From Methylomonas fluvii (lineage in GTDB: Bacteria; Pseudomonadota; Gammaproteobacteria; Methylococcales; Methylomonadaceae), in the NCBI RefSeq assembly GCF_014850975.1, contig NZ_JACXST010000002.1, positions 558,001 to 622,000 on the forward strand: a DNA stretch of 64,000 nucleotides. The letters run 5' to 3'. Below the pieces are notes generated by a model, which had not been told where the DNA came from, did no database searches, and saw only the letters and a list, made by a program, of their open reading frames with translations. The number at the start of each line of letters is the position of its first letter. Position 1 is the first letter of the stretch. Positions 1 to 9,349 of the stretch are shown here, piece after piece. The translations under genes were made by a program, and so were the position numbers.

Positions 1-2259
1 GCCTGGCAGTACGACGTCAGTGTTACTTGTTTCAGTAGTTTGGGAGCCGCGAACCAGTACTCCACCACCGAACTTCAAGCCTCGCAATGTACCGGCTTGT
101 AGCTCGTAAGTGGTAAACAAACTGCCTCCATGTTTGGGAACTCCTGGCAAGCGTTGACCATTTTCGCCCGGATAACCTTTAATAACTTTCGCATCGGGTG
201 TATAAGCATAAGCACCGATCATGTTCCATCCAGGCAGAATTTCGCCCTTAATATCGAATTCCAGGCCAGCTGTTTTAGCCTCTCCTATCGCTCTTGCGTC
301 GATAAAAGTCGGTGGCTGATAAATTGCCATATTTTGCTTGGTCAGATCGAACCAAGCCAACGTAGCCATCAATTTTTTGTCGAAGAGTTCTGTCTTGGCT
401 CCAAACTCCCACTGCTGTGCAGTTTCAGGGCGTAATAACGAACCGCCAATTGATCTACCGGATTGAACACCAACAAAGTTTTCAGTGTAACTGCCGTACA
501 CACTAAATTCAGGAATAGGTTGCCAGACCAAGCCGCCGCGAGGTGTCAAGCTATCCTGCATGGGATTTTCAGTAACCGTCCCACTGACAAGATCGACATA
601 TTCATTTTCCGCACCGTCATAGCGAAAACCCGCCAGCATAGAAAAGTTAAATGGCAATTTGATTTGATCTTGGAGATAAAGCCCGAACCATTGCTCCAAT
701 GCTGAGCTATTAACAACGGGGGCATTGGCTATTTGACCTTGGATGGCATTAGCTCCAAGATAGGTAGGATTATAAATATCTGTGGCATTGAAATAATATT
801 GCTCGGTACCTTGCCTAAAGGTACGAAAATAGTCCCCGCCTAATAGTAACGTATGTTGTAATCCCCATGTATCGAAATGCCCCGTCAAATTGATCGCATT
901 AAAATAGCTGGCATCATCTCCCGGCGGACGATGTCCGACCACGCCGAATATATTTAACATTCTATTGTCAGCATTTAACCCTGTCGGATTAGCTGCGTAA
1001 GTCTCTATACCATTGTAGACCGCAGTAAAACGATGGCTCAGCGTCCAATTGTCGTTAAAGGCATGAGACCAATTCATTCCCACCAGAACCCGTTCGAACG
1101 TACTTTGCGGGTCTGCTTCACCTAAAAATCGACTGCGTGGTACATCGGCTGGCCGATTGCCAATTGCAGGTATGCCCCGGTCAAATACCACATGACCGTA
1201 ATCGTATTCCAATTCAAAATTCACCTGGGTTTTAGGGCTAATGATCCAAGTAACCGTCGGTGCGATAAAAATACGGTCACTGCTTACCATGTCACGAAAC
1301 GAGTTGGCATCCTTATAAGCCAGGTTAATACGGTACAGTAACGATTTGTCGTCGGTAATCGGCCCGGTGGCGTCCACGGTGGTACGATAGAAGTCGTAAG
1401 AACCGAATTGTTGTTGCAAGGAATAATACGGCGTTGCCAACGGTTGTTTGGTGACGTAATTGACCACGCCACCAGGCGCAGTCAGACCATAAAGCAATGA
1501 TGCCGGCCCTTTCAGAGCTTCGACGCGTTCCACATTGGCCAAATCCCGTCCTCCCCAGGCACTGGCCAACGGAAATGCCGCTCCATTGCGATAATCGCCT
1601 GCGGGGTAATTATCAAAACCTCGTCGTCTCGACCAGTCCAGCCAATCACCGGAATTTGCAGTGCCTTGATAGATACCGCTGACATAATTGAGCGCATCGC
1701 CCGGGCGGACAGCTTGCGTGTCTTCCAAAACCTGTTTTGGCACGACCTGTATCGAATACGGCGTTTCCATAATCGGCGTATCGGTTTTAGTGGCCGTGGT
1801 TGCATTGGGCAAACTGTAATCCGGGTTATAAGGATCAGTCGAATCATAAACCGCCTTCCCCATCACCGTCACCGCCGGCATCGTCGCCGCCGTGCGCGGC
1901 TCGACAGCCGCCGCTTGCTCAACCGTAAACGTATCGTTCGCCGTTTTTCGCACAGTCAAGCCGGAATCCTGCAACATCCGCTGCATGGCCTGCTCCGGGG
2001 TGTATTGGCCGGACACTGGGCTGGAGCGGAGTTTGCCGACCAGTTCCGCCGGATAGAGCAGGCGCAGGTTGGTCTGGTAGGCGAGTTCGGTCAAGGCGCT
2101 GTCCAGGGCTTGCGCCGGGATGTTGAAGGCTTGCGCAGCGTCGCCGGCCATCGCAGTCAGGCTGACAGTGCCTAGCAGGAATAATGCGGCAATAGGCCTG
2201 GGTTTAAACATACGGGCCTGGCCGGGGTGGACGCTGCCGGTATTGAGTGATTTTTTCAT
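1..2259 (-). CDS. TonB-dependent siderophore receptor with STN signalling domain (3' end off window)
   Basis: Outer-membrane receptor that takes up ferric siderophore using TonB energy. 753 codons are visible in one open frame and the gene continues past base 1, so the C-terminal end of the barrel is missing. Residues 1 to about 43 look like a signal peptide (hydrophobic AALFLLGTVSLTAMA). Residues about 45-115 match the secretin/TonB short N-terminal (STN) domain used to signal to a FecR anti-sigma factor. The plug domain follows, with the typical GPASLLYG...PGGVVNYVTKQP stretch at about residues 250-273, then barrel strands. The start was chosen because TTAAGGAC lies just upstream; an internal Met at base 2211 is possible. 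It follows fecR and an ECF sigma gene on the same strand, so it is probably autoregulated through them. The exact siderophore cannot be told. Confidence 0.9.
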   Translation of the reverse strand, partial: MKKSLNTGSVHPGQARMFKPRPIAALFLLGTVSLTAMAGDAAQAFNIPAQALDSALTELAYQTNLRLLYPAELVGKLRSSPVSGQYTPEQAMQRMLQDSGLTVRKTANDTFTVEQAAAVEPRTAATMPAVTVMGKAVYDSTDPYNPDYSLPNATTATKTDTPIMETPYSIQVVPKQVLEDTQAVRPGDALNYVSGIYQGTANSGDWLDWSRRRGFDNYPAGDYRNGAAFPLASAWGGRDLANVERVEALKGPASLLYGLTAPGGVVNYVTKQPLATPYYSLQQQFGSYDFYRTTVDATGPITDDKSLLYRINLAYKDANSFRDMVSSDRIFIAPTVTWIISPKTQVNFELEYDYGHVVFDRGIPAIGNRPADVPRSRFLGEADPQSTFERVLVGMNWSHAFNDNWTLSHRFTAVYNGIETYAANPTGLNADNRMLNIFGVVGHRPPGDDASYFNAINLTGHFDTWGLQHTLLLGGDYFRTFRQGTEQYYFNATDIYNPTYLGANAIQGQIANAPVVNSSALEQWFGLYLQDQIKLPFNFSMLAGFRYDGAENEYVDLVSGTVTENPMQDSLTPRGGLVWQPIPEFSVYGSYTENFVGVQSGRSIGGSLLRPETAQQWEFGAKTELFDKKLMATLAWFDLTKQNMAIYQPPTFIDARAIGEAKTAGLEFDIKGEILPGWNMIGAYAYTPDAKVIKGYPGENGQRLPGVPKHGGSLFTTYELQAGTLRGLKFGGGVLVRGSQTTETSNTDVVLPG

Positions 2260-2354
2260 CTGTAGTCCTTAACGTGGCGGCGGCACCATTGCCGCGTACC
2301 GGTTAAGACGGACGGCTGGAAAAATCTTGTAATGGCGGTGGAATTTTTTTTGCG

Positions 2355-3326
2355 CTAACCGTGCAGCACGGTCAACCACGGCGTGATTTGACTGATTTTT
2401 ACCGAGAGGATTTGTTGCAGCATCGCCAGCGTGGCGGCGCGGTCCGCCAGCGGAAAAACGCCGCTGACCCTTAGCGCCGCCAGTTTGGCGTCGCTGATGA
2501 CTGTCTTTCCAGGGAAATAGCGGTCCAGTTCCGCAACCACCTCGGCCAGGGCTTGATTTTTAAAGACCAGTTTACCGCGCTGCCAGGCGGCGCTTTGCTG
2601 CGGATCGGCCGCCACTGCGGCTTGCAAGCCGTTGGCGGCAGTGTAAACCGCTTGCTGGCCTTCTTGAATGCGAGCGTCGGGCGGGTAATCCGAGGCGTAC
2701 AGACCTTTGACGCCAACCGCGTGTTCCTGCACCGTGATGCGGGCGGCGTGGTCTTGCTGCAGCACCTCAAAAACCGTCCCCAGCGCTTTGACCACCGCGG
2801 TATCGGTGGCCACTTCAAACGGCCGATTGCGGTCGGCGGCGACCTTGAATAAGGCCTGGCCGTGTTTCAATGTCAGTTTGCGGCCGGTATCCGAATAGGC
2901 AACCGTCAATGCGGTATCGGTATTCAACAGCACCTGGCTGCCGTCAGCCAACGTCACGGTTTTTTGTTCGCCGACAGCGGTGTAATGGTCGCTGAACCAG
3001 CGGTCGCCAAGGCCGGAAAACGGCAAAACCAGCGCCAAAGCCACAGCCGCCGCTGCCAAGCCGCGCCAGAGGGGCCGGCTAAATCGGCGGCCCATGGCTT
3101 GCGCCGGTATCGGCAGATCCGTTACCGACCAGACATCGCCCATGTCCAGCCATAGTTGTTCGGCTTCGGCAAAGGCGCGACGGTGCGAGGGGCTGCGATT
3201 TTGCCATTCGGCGGCCGCGCGCCGCTCCTGCTCGCTGGCGTTTCCGGCGCGCAGCCGTATCACCCAATCAATAGCCTGATCGGACAAGGTGGTGATTTCG
3301 GAAACGGGTGCGTTACTCATCGGCAT
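2355..3326 (-). CDS. FecR-family anti-sigma/transmembrane regulator
   Basis: About 323 residues. Inner-membrane protein that relays siderophore-receptor occupancy to the ECF sigma factor encoded just upstream. The N-terminal part (IDWVIRLRAGNASEQER...) is the DUF4880-type cytoplasmic region. One membrane helix follows at about residues 85-105 (AAAAVALALVLPFSGL). The periplasmic FecR domain comes next (TVTLADGSQVLLNTDTAL..., LKHGQALFKVA), and then a C-terminal STN-like region that can pair with the receptor. The reading frame stays open upstream into the sigma gene. I chose the MPMSNAP start because it begins after the sigma gene stop and gives the usual family length; Met at 3320 is the alternative. 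No strong Shine-Dalgarno was seen. Confidence 0.88.
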   Translation of the reverse strand: MPMSNAPVSEITTLSDQAIDWVIRLRAGNASEQERRAAAEWQNRSPSHRRAFAEAEQLWLDMGDVWSVTDLPIPAQAMGRRFSRPLWRGLAAAAVALALVLPFSGLGDRWFSDHYTAVGEQKTVTLADGSQVLLNTDTALTVAYSDTGRKLTLKHGQALFKVAADRNRPFEVATDTAVVKALGTVFEVLQQDHAARITVQEHAVGVKGLYASDYPPDARIQEGQQAVYTAANGLQAAVAADPQQSAAWQRGKLVFKNQALAEVVAELDRYFPGKTVISDAKLAALRVSGVFPLADRAATLAMLQQILSVKISQITPWLTVLHG

Positions 3327-3405
3327 AAGGTTTGGACGGTTGAAACTATTATGACGGATGACGCGGCGGTTCTTGCTGATATTTTCCGGCCGGCCGGCAT
3401 GTGCC

Positions 3406-3960
3406 TCAATGTTGTTTGAGCCTGTCCCGGCAATGCCGCATGGCTCGCGCCAGATGCTTGGCGACCATGCTGTCCGAAATACGCAGGCGGGCCGCGACTT
3501 CGGTATGACTAAGACCTTCGACCCGGTTCCAATAAAAAGCCAGGCGGCAGTCTTCGGGCAATTCCGCCAAGGCCTGATGAATGGCTTGCAAGCGCTGGTT
3601 CTGCTGATAACGCTGCTCGGGGCCTGGGGACTGTTCGGGAATGGCGTTGAAGGTGTCGTCGTCGACATCCTGCTTGAGCCGATTGGCGCTAAGCCGCTGG
3701 TAGTCGATCACCAGATTGCCGACAACCCGAAACACGAAAGCCCGCGGATTTTCGATAGTTTCCTGAGTTTGCTGGCGGCTTAGCCGTAAATAAGCATCTT
3801 GCAGTATGTCTGCGGACAGGTCCTCCGACCCCAGTTTACGCACGATAAAACGACTGAGTTCATCGCGATGTTTATCGATGAATGCCGCAAACTGTTCGGC
3901 GCTGAGTTCGGCTTGCGCGCTGCTGTCGGAAGGTTTTGCGGAAAATACTTGGTCGGACAT
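3406..3960 (-). CDS. ECF RNA polymerase sigma factor, FecI type
   Basis: 184 residues, the usual size for an ECF sigma-70 factor. Region 2 is seen at about residues 25-60 (FIDKHRDELSRFIVRKLGSEDLSADILQDAYLRL), which binds core polymerase and the -10 element. Region 4 is at about residues 125-180 (LAELPEDCRLAFYWNRVEGLSHTEVAARL...), a helix-turn-helix for the -35 element. The gene order sigma, FecR, TonB receptor is that of classic iron-responsive cell-surface signalling. The predicted target is the receptor gene, and possibly the whole unit. The MSDQ start was preferred over an upstream Met at 4023 because the family begins close to region 2. I found no clear Fur box in the 330 bases upstream by eye. 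Confidence 0.88.
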   Translation of the reverse strand: MSDQVFSAKPSDSSAQAELSAEQFAAFIDKHRDELSRFIVRKLGSEDLSADILQDAYLRLSRQQTQETIENPRAFVFRVVGNLVIDYQRLSANRLKQDVDDDTFNAIPEQSPGPEQRYQQNQRLQAIHQALAELPEDCRLAFYWNRVEGLSHTEVAARLRISDSMVAKHLARAMRHCRDRLKQH

Positions 3961-4294
3961 ATGCCATCGCTGCGTGTTTGTCCGGATGTTACCAGCACGA
4001 TACGCGCCCAATCGCACAAGCAAATAGAAATCAGGCTATTAAGCTTTTTCGCCGGCGAATATCGGAAATCACTGGTGGAGAAAATAAGTGATATGCCACA
4101 GCAGATTGCGGCAAAGCCCCTATTGGCAATGTCATTCTAGGTTTGGTTCCGACCCGTGCGACGTATCGAGAATTTGTTTATGTAAATCAGCGGGCAATGT
4201 GCCGGGCACACCAAATCGCACGCTTGCTGAACGCGTTGAGCCGAATCTGTCACCACATCGGCATCTACCGCTCGAGTCAGGCTTTCCAATACGC
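3961..4294. other. intergenic region upstream of the ECF sigma gene
   Basis: A 334-base gap between the sigma-factor gene and the end of the diguanylate cyclase gene. It should hold the promoter of the iron-uptake unit on the minus strand. I could not pick out a convincing Fur box, ECF promoter or terminator by eye. Short open frames here have no start signals and look like chance. Confidence 0.4.
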
Positions 4295-5431
4295 CTAAAG
4301 CGAGGGCTGGGCAGCTGCGACGACCTGATTGCGACCGGCGTCCTTGGCTAGATAGAGCGCTTTATCCGCCGCTCCGATCAAGGCCACTGAAGATAGACCG
4401 TTTGTCGGATAGGTAGCTACGCCAAATGATGCGGTGACATGAACACTGATGTCGTCAACCGCAATGGGCTGCGCAAGCAACGCCAAACGTATCGATTCGG
4501 CACGTTCAGTCGCTGTTTGTAACGAGGTATCCGGCAATACCAGAAAGAATTCTTCCCCGCCATAGCGGCAATCCAAATCGCTGGCGCGAGCATGGCGCTT
4601 CAGGATGTCGGCAAAAGCTTTCAGAACAGCATCACCGGCCTGGTGTCCATAACAATCATTGATCATTTTAAAATGATCCAGATCGCTCATCACCACGCTC
4701 ACCTCATAGCCTTGCCGCTCAGCCAAACGCAATTCACGTTCCAAATTTTCGTTAAGGAACAAGCGGTTATACAGTCCTGTCAACGGATCATGAATCGCCT
4801 GGTATTGGAGCTGCTCGTGCAGGGCTTTAACTTGGCGTTCGGAACGCAAGCGCTCGCTAATATCCGCCAATACGGCTATCAATGCCGGTTTGCCACCAAT
4901 ATCTATGGCCGGACTCACCGATACCTCCACCGTGATCATTTGGCCATTCCTATGTAAGGCGTTGGCGATAAAATTAATTTTGCTAAGCTCTTGGTTCAGC
5001 GCTTTCTGCATCGCTTCACGCACGAGAGGCTGATCGGCATCGCTGACGAGTTCCATCATGTCCATCGTCATGAGGTGATCGACCGGGTAATCGAAGATTT
5101 CCGCGAACTTGGGGTTCACATAATGGAAACGGCCATCGATAATCATGGTGATACCAACCAAGGACTGATCCAGCACCCGGTGAAACTTCTCCTCGGCTTC
5201 CTGCAGCGCCCGATTGATTTTCTCGTTCTCCCGCAACGCCGCATCCAGTTCTTTTGTCCGCGCCCGCACCAAATTCTCCAGCATGATGGTGGTTTGAAAC
5301 TGATCAAAATCCGAATAGTGTTGAGTGGAACTATGCTCTACTCGATTCATTAAGGCTTCCACAACCTTATTCAGGCGAACGATTTCCGCCCTTAATTCGC
5401 TCTCTATATCGAGTGTATCTGTATCAATCAT
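4295..5431 (-). CDS. PAS domain diguanylate cyclase (GGDEF protein)
   Basis: About 378 residues, a cytoplasmic enzyme predicted to make cyclic di-GMP from two GTP. Residues 1-89 are charged and look like coiled coil (RARTKELDAALRENEKINRALQEAEEKF). A PAS sensor domain follows at about 90-195 (GITMIIDGRFHYVNPKFAEIFDYP). The GGDEF domain covers about 210-375 and has the active-site motif YGGEEF near residue 291. An RASD inhibition site sits exactly five residues before it, so product feedback is likely. No EAL domain and no membrane helix were seen. The start overlaps the stop of the upstream FIST gene by 8 bases (GGATGATTGA), which suggests translational coupling; a longer start at 5464 is possible. 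The FIST protein is the likely partner sensor. Confidence 0.9.
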   Translation of the reverse strand: MIDTDTLDIESELRAEIVRLNKVVEALMNRVEHSSTQHYSDFDQFQTTIMLENLVRARTKELDAALRENEKINRALQEAEEKFHRVLDQSLVGITMIIDGRFHYVNPKFAEIFDYPVDHLMTMDMMELVSDADQPLVREAMQKALNQELSKINFIANALHRNGQMITVEVSVSPAIDIGGKPALIAVLADISERLRSERQVKALHEQLQYQAIHDPLTGLYNRLFLNENLERELRLAERQGYEVSVVMSDLDHFKMINDCYGHQAGDAVLKAFADILKRHARASDLDCRYGGEEFFLVLPDTSLQTATERAESIRLALLAQPIAVDDISVHVTASFGVATYPTNGLSSVALIGAADKALYLAKDAGRNQVVAAAQPSL

Positions 5432-6584
5432 CCTCACCACACCTATCAACTGCGCCGATGGCAACCGCGGCGAAGGTTTGATTTACATGCACGCCGCGAA
5501 ACTGTTCGCCATAAGTATTGAAACCTATCACCTTGTTATCACTCAGTATTTTCTCTGCTTGGGCCGTCAACCCGCGCTGCACCAGCTCAAGCTTTCTAAG
5601 GATACAATCGCAAGCGACAACAACCTGAGGCTGGCCTATCTCGTCCCGAACTTCGGCAAAAACCTGTTGTAGACTTTCGATAGGATCAACCCCCTGCGCC
5701 ACTCTCAATACCAAGCCTTCCTCAATCGCACAGTAAAAAGTCAGGCTTTGATCTTGGTTAGCACTACGAATCGCCCGCACATAATAGTTTCCATCGATAG
5801 ATACCACGACCGGCGCCGCGGCGAAGTGCGCAGGGCTTAATGCGTCTGTCGAAACTCCAATGAGCCTGGCGTATTCCGGCGCCGCTGGTAGGCCGTTGAT
5901 TTCATATACGACGCGGCGTCTGGCATCGGCGAGGGTGACCACCAATCTTTCCGCGGTCGGTTCAAAATGTTGCGCTTTGAATATTTTGAACGGCAACGAG
6001 GTATGCACCAGCAACAACAAGGCACTGTCCGTATGAAAGTCACCATCGTAATAGACGTATGTTTTATGGAACAGCAAGTCGTCGGCCGCCGAGCCGCCAA
6101 TCATGGCGATATTACCTAACGCGTCTTGTATCGCATGGGTGACCTGCTCTTCGCGTACCGATAAGCCGTCGATCAACAAAAAACCGAAGCAATTTTCGGC
6201 GTTAAGATGCGTAACCCTATCTTGCAAGCCATACAATAGGTCGCTGGCAAGCGTATGCCCTTCCGCGATGCGAAACTGTTGCAAATTTGGGATTAGTCCA
6301 CTGGTCGCCATAAAATCCGGCGTGGAAAAACCGACACCTACCAGGCTTTGTTGACTCAGTCCTGCACCACCTATTTCTCCGGCGGTCGTGCAGCCAAGCA
6401 CTTGGATACCTTGAAAGCAACGTCTTACTTCGGAAGCCAGCACAGTTCGGTCATATCTATTCGAACAAAAGAAAATGACCAAGGTGGTATCGGTGTGCAG
6501 CAAACCTAAAGCAAGCTCTTCGACCGCCCGCTGGGGGTCAGATAAACAGGAGTGGGCAATGCGAATTGCCGTGGGGCGACTCAT
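5424..6584 (-). CDS. FIST domain signal-sensing protein
   Basis: 386 residues with a FIST N-terminal domain (about 25-225) followed by a FIST C-terminal domain (about 230-370). Recognisable stretches are VLGCTTAGEIGGAG, GFLLIDGLSVREEQV, MIGGSAADD in the N-terminal part and VVVACDCILRKLELVQ, VIGFNTYGEQFRGVHVNQT in the C-terminal part. FIST proteins are thought to bind small ligands such as amino acids and to feed chemotaxis or cyclic di-GMP proteins; that is family knowledge rather than something the sequence proves. No signal peptide or membrane helix is visible. It is the first gene of a two-gene operon whose second gene is a PAS-GGDEF cyclase, so the natural inference is that ligand binding here tunes cyclase activity. 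Confidence 0.88.
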   Translation of the reverse strand: MSRPTAIRIAHSCLSDPQRAVEELALGLLHTDTTLVIFFCSNRYDRTVLASEVRRCFQGIQVLGCTTAGEIGGAGLSQQSLVGVGFSTPDFMATSGLIPNLQQFRIAEGHTLASDLLYGLQDRVTHLNAENCFGFLLIDGLSVREEQVTHAIQDALGNIAMIGGSAADDLLFHKTYVYYDGDFHTDSALLLLVHTSLPFKIFKAQHFEPTAERLVVTLADARRRVVYEINGLPAAPEYARLIGVSTDALSPAHFAAAPVVVSIDGNYYVRAIRSANQDQSLTFYCAIEEGLVLRVAQGVDPIESLQQVFAEVRDEIGQPQVVVACDCILRKLELVQRGLTAQAEKILSDNKVIGFNTYGEQFRGVHVNQTFAAVAIGAVDRCGEDD

Positions 6585-6690
6585 CTGCGTTCTCGGCAGT
6601 TACTGTTGACGAAATAGAAAAATATTCTACAACCGGGTTCCAGACTATGCTGTAGAAAAAATGGAAATATATCGGAATTTACTTACAAAA

Positions 6691-6708
6691 ATCATCGTGA
6701 TCGATGAT
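6691..6708 (-). terminator. probable terminator after hldD
   Basis: A perfect inverted repeat with arms ATCATCG and CGATGAT and a 4-base loop. Read on the minus strand it is followed by TTTTTG, as expected for a weak, A+T-rich intrinsic terminator. It lies 15 bases past the hldD stop and before the FIST operon. Confidence 0.4.
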
Positions 6709-6722
6709 AGAAATTGACCTGA

Positions 6723-7664
6723 CTAGCCGTTCAACCATTCCATATAAAGTTGTACACCTTGCTCGACGGTTTGGAACGAGTGCTTGCAGCCAGCGGCGCG
6801 TAATTTGTCCAAATTGGCTTCGGTAAAGCTTTGGTAGCAGCCTTTCAGGTGCTCGGGGAAGGGAATATATTTGATATGGCCCCGCTGGTGAAATTTGATC
6901 ACCGCATTCGCCACGTCATTAAAGGTTTGGCTACGCCCGGTACCGCAGTTATAGATGCCGGATGCTTGGGGGTTATCAAGAAACCAAAGGTTAATAGCCA
7001 CCACATCGCCGACATAAACAAAATCGCGGCGCTGCTCGCCGTTGCCATAGCCGTCGCAACCTTCGAATAAGCGTAATTCGTCGGAGTCTTTGATCTGATT
7101 GTTCAAATGAAAGGCCACACTGGCCATGCTGCCTTTGTGGGCTTCGCGCGGACCGTAGACATTGAAATAGCGTAAACCTACCACTTGCGCGGTCAGATTT
7201 TGCTGTCTGCGCAAATATTGGTCGAACTGAAACTTGGAATAACCGTAGACATTCAGCGGACCTTCGTAAGCCAATTCTTCCTTAAAGGTTAAATCGGCAC
7301 CGTAGGTCGCGGCGCTGGAAGCGTAAATGAACGGGATTTTATGGCTTTGGCAATAATGAAACAGCGTTTTGCTGTATTCATAATTGTTGTCCATCATGTA
7401 ACGGCCGTCCCACTCAGTCGTGCTGGAGCAGGCGCCCTGGTGAAAAATGGCTTCTATCGTTTCTGCTTGGAAAGCACCTTGTTGCAGTCGTTCCAAAAAG
7501 GTGCTTCTGTCCAGATAATCCGCTATCTTGCAGTCGACCAAGTTCCGGTATTTGATACCGTTGCTTAAATGGTCGACTACTAAAATATCATCATAACCGC
7601 GGGTATTCAGGCCCAATACCAGATTGCTGCCGATGAAGCCGGCGCCACCGGTTACGATGATCAC
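6723..7664 (-). CDS. hldD: ADP-L-glycero-D-manno-heptose 6-epimerase
   Basis: 313 residues. Short-chain dehydrogenase/epimerase that converts ADP-D-glycero-manno-heptose to the L-glycero form for the lipopolysaccharide inner core. The NAD(P)-binding motif [10 protein letters not shown] is at residues 6-15. The signature [13 protein letters not shown] lies at about 76-88 and the catalytic YGYSK at about 141-145. [21 protein letters not shown] is typical of the HldD branch. The length is usual for the family (about 310). The start codon is GTG, with GAGTAAAG before it, and only 5 bases separate it from the rplI stop. It is the last gene of the ribosomal-protein operon, which is an uncommon partner. 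Confidence 0.95.
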   Translation of the reverse strand: MIIVTGGAGFIGSNLVLGLNTRGYDDILVVDHLSNGIKYRNLVDCKIADYLDRSTFLERLQQGAFQAETIEAIFHQGACSSTTEWDGRYMMDNNYEYSKTLFHYCQSHKIPFIYASSAATYGADLTFKEELAYEGPLNVYGYSKFQFDQYLRRQQNLTAQVVGLRYFNVYGPREAHKGSMASVAFHLNNQIKDSDELRLFEGCDGYGNGEQRRDFVYVGDVVAINLWFLDNPQASGIYNCGTGRSQTFNDVANAVIKFHQRGHIKYIPFPEHLKGCYQSFTEANLDKLRAAGCKHSFQTVEQGVQLYMEWLNG

Positions 7665-7669
7665 GGACT

Positions 7670-8116
7670 TTACTCGGCTACCACTTTTACCGGCAGCATG
7701 ATAACGACGTCGGTATGCAGATTGATAGCAATGTCGTATTCGCCGATGTTACGGATGACGCCGTTAGGCATACGTATTTCGTGTTTCTCGACTTTAATGC
7801 CGGCAGCAGTGATGGCATCGGCAATGTTTTGCGTACCAACCGAACCGAACAAACGGCCTTCGTCGCCGGTTTTATGGGCGATGGACACATTCAATTTGCT
7901 AAGGGCTTCGCCACGAGCGGTGGCAGCAGCCAACTTTTCAGCGGCTTGTTTTTCCAACTCGGCGCGACGCTCTTCAAACTCTCTGATTTTTTTAGGCGTA
8001 GCAGGAACTGCTTTGCCTTGAGGAATCAAATAGTTTCTGCCGTAACCCGCTTTGATGGTTACTTTATCGCCCAGGTTACCCAGGTTCGCCGTTTTTTCCA
8101 GAAGAATGACTTCCAT
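7670..8116 (-). CDS. rplI: 50S ribosomal protein L9
   Basis: 148 residues, the usual L9 length. The N-terminal RNA-binding domain starts [32 protein letters not shown] (positions 1-32), followed by the long central helix and the C-terminal domain around [16 protein letters not shown]. It binds the 23S rRNA at the base of the L1 stalk. It sits downstream of rpsF, rpsR and a DUF2232 gene, the gene order seen in many gammaproteobacteria. Confidence 0.97.
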   Translation of the reverse strand: MEVILLEKTANLGNLGDKVTIKAGYGRNYLIPQGKAVPATPKKIREFEERRAELEKQAAEKLAAATARGEALSKLNVSIAHKTGDEGRLFGSVGTQNIADAITAAGIKVEKHEIRMPNGVIRNIGEYDIAINLHTDVVIMLPVKVVAE

Positions 8117-8162
8117 CGTTTTTTACCTCTTAGATCGACTTGATTGTCGAAAAATCGGGAGC

Positions 8163-9071
8163 TTACGCCCCATTTGGTTTTAGTTTATTTCGTAAGTCCA
8201 GCCAGGTATCGGTAAGCCCGCACAGTACAATCACCAGCATCACATGCGGGATCAACATCAACGTCACGTATAAAAAAGGCACCATGAAACGACTACCCTT
8301 CATCACCGAGAACGCCGCGTGCAATACTGCGGTGCCTATCATCGTGTAGGTCACCAGCAGCACCAGTAGCACGTTCCAGCACAGTTCCGCGGTTTTGCCG
8401 GAAGTCAACATTGCTATGCCTGCCACCAGCAAGGTCACTAATGTCAGGTGCACATGCCCTTTCAAGGCCAAAAACTCGGCCCTGAAACCGCCCGGATTGT
8501 ATAGCGCTGCTTGCCACCATCTGGCCAAAAACAAACCGAACAGCAAGCCGTAAACGCTGCCTGCCGCGGCAACCCCAGACATGAAATGCGCCAACAATTC
8601 CGCAGACTGCTTAATTTGCTCCAGCGGCACATCGGTTTTACCGTCAAGCATGGGCTGCAGCATAAAGCTCAACACTTCGCGCCAAAGCTGTACCGGCTGC
8701 TCCTGAATCGTATAAATACCCAGCACCACCGCAACACCCAGCAATACGGCAATTTCAATTGCCAGCGTCAGATAACGGCCTTCGCGCAGCACTATCGAAA
8801 TCAGCCAAACCGGCAGCCAAAAGGCCAGACCGTAAAGCAATGCGTACTGGTAATTGCCGATCAATAAGGTGCTTAATACGGCGGCAGCCAGGCATGAGCA
8901 AATCAGCACATACAAGCCTTCGCTAGCCCCGCGCCTCAATGTTACCAATGAGACAGCGGCTGAACTTACGATACTGACAGGAGGAAACAGCAGCGATAGC
9001 AAGGCCAAGCTGGATGCAACCGTCATGGCCTGCATCCGTCCTTTCATAATGAAAGTGGCCAGAAATTGCAC
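8163..9071 (-). CDS. DUF2232 family integral membrane protein
   Basis: 302 residues with about eight hydrophobic segments, for example LALLSLLFPPVSIVSSAAVSL near residues 20-42, YALLYGLAFWLPVWLISIVL near 77-96 and VTLLVAGIAMLTSG near 213-226. It resembles the YybS/DUF2232 family found between rpsR and rplI in many proteobacteria. Its function is not established. The start is GTG with a strong GAGGGGAG upstream; an ATG 24 bases in is the alternative. It is cotranscribed with the ribosomal protein genes. Confidence 0.82.
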   Translation of the reverse strand: MQFLATFIMKGRMQAMTVASSLALLSLLFPPVSIVSSAAVSLVTLRRGASEGLYVLICSCLAAAVLSTLLIGNYQYALLYGLAFWLPVWLISIVLREGRYLTLAIEIAVLLGVAVVLGIYTIQEQPVQLWREVLSFMLQPMLDGKTDVPLEQIKQSAELLAHFMSGVAAAGSVYGLLFGLFLARWWQAALYNPGGFRAEFLALKGHVHLTLVTLLVAGIAMLTSGKTAELCWNVLLVLLVTYTMIGTAVLHAAFSVMKGSRFMVPFLYVTLMLIPHVMLVIVLCGLTDTWLDLRNKLKPNGA

Positions 9072-9093
9072 GCGCTACTCCCCTCGTGCTAAA

Positions 9094-9324
9094 TCACTTG
9101 TGTGCGTCGCAGAACGGCAGCAAAGCCAGGAACCGCGCTTGTTTAATCGCAGAAGTCAACTGTCTTTGATATTTCGCGCTGGTACCGGTAATGCGGCTAG
9201 GAATGATTTTGCCGGTTTCGGTAACGTACTCGCTCAATAAGTCCAAATCTTTATAATCGATTTTGATCGCGTCTTCGCCGCTAAAACGGCAACCTTTTTT
9301 GCGTCTAATGTTATTACGTGCCAT
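9094..9324 (-). CDS. rpsR: 30S ribosomal protein S18
   Basis: 76 residues, normal for S18. Family signatures visible are [10 protein letters not shown] near the N-terminus and [33 protein letters not shown] toward the end. It pairs with S6 in the platform of the small subunit, which matches rpsF directly upstream. ATG at 9324 was chosen; the preceding GTG at 9327 is an unlikely start. Confidence 0.97.
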   Translation of the reverse strand: MARNNIRRKKGCRFSGEDAIKIDYKDLDLLSEYVTETGKIIPSRITGTSAKYQRQLTSAIKQARFLALLPFCDAHK

Positions 9325-9349
9325 CACAATTCTCTTGGTTCTATGTTGA

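Noticed and set aside
2353..3668. 437-residue version of FecR reaching into the sigma gene
   Set aside because: The upstream part overlaps the sigma-factor coding region in another frame; the family starts near MPMSNAP.
3961..4294. Fur box before the ECF sigma gene
   Set aside because: No run resembling the 19-base Fur consensus was found by eye.
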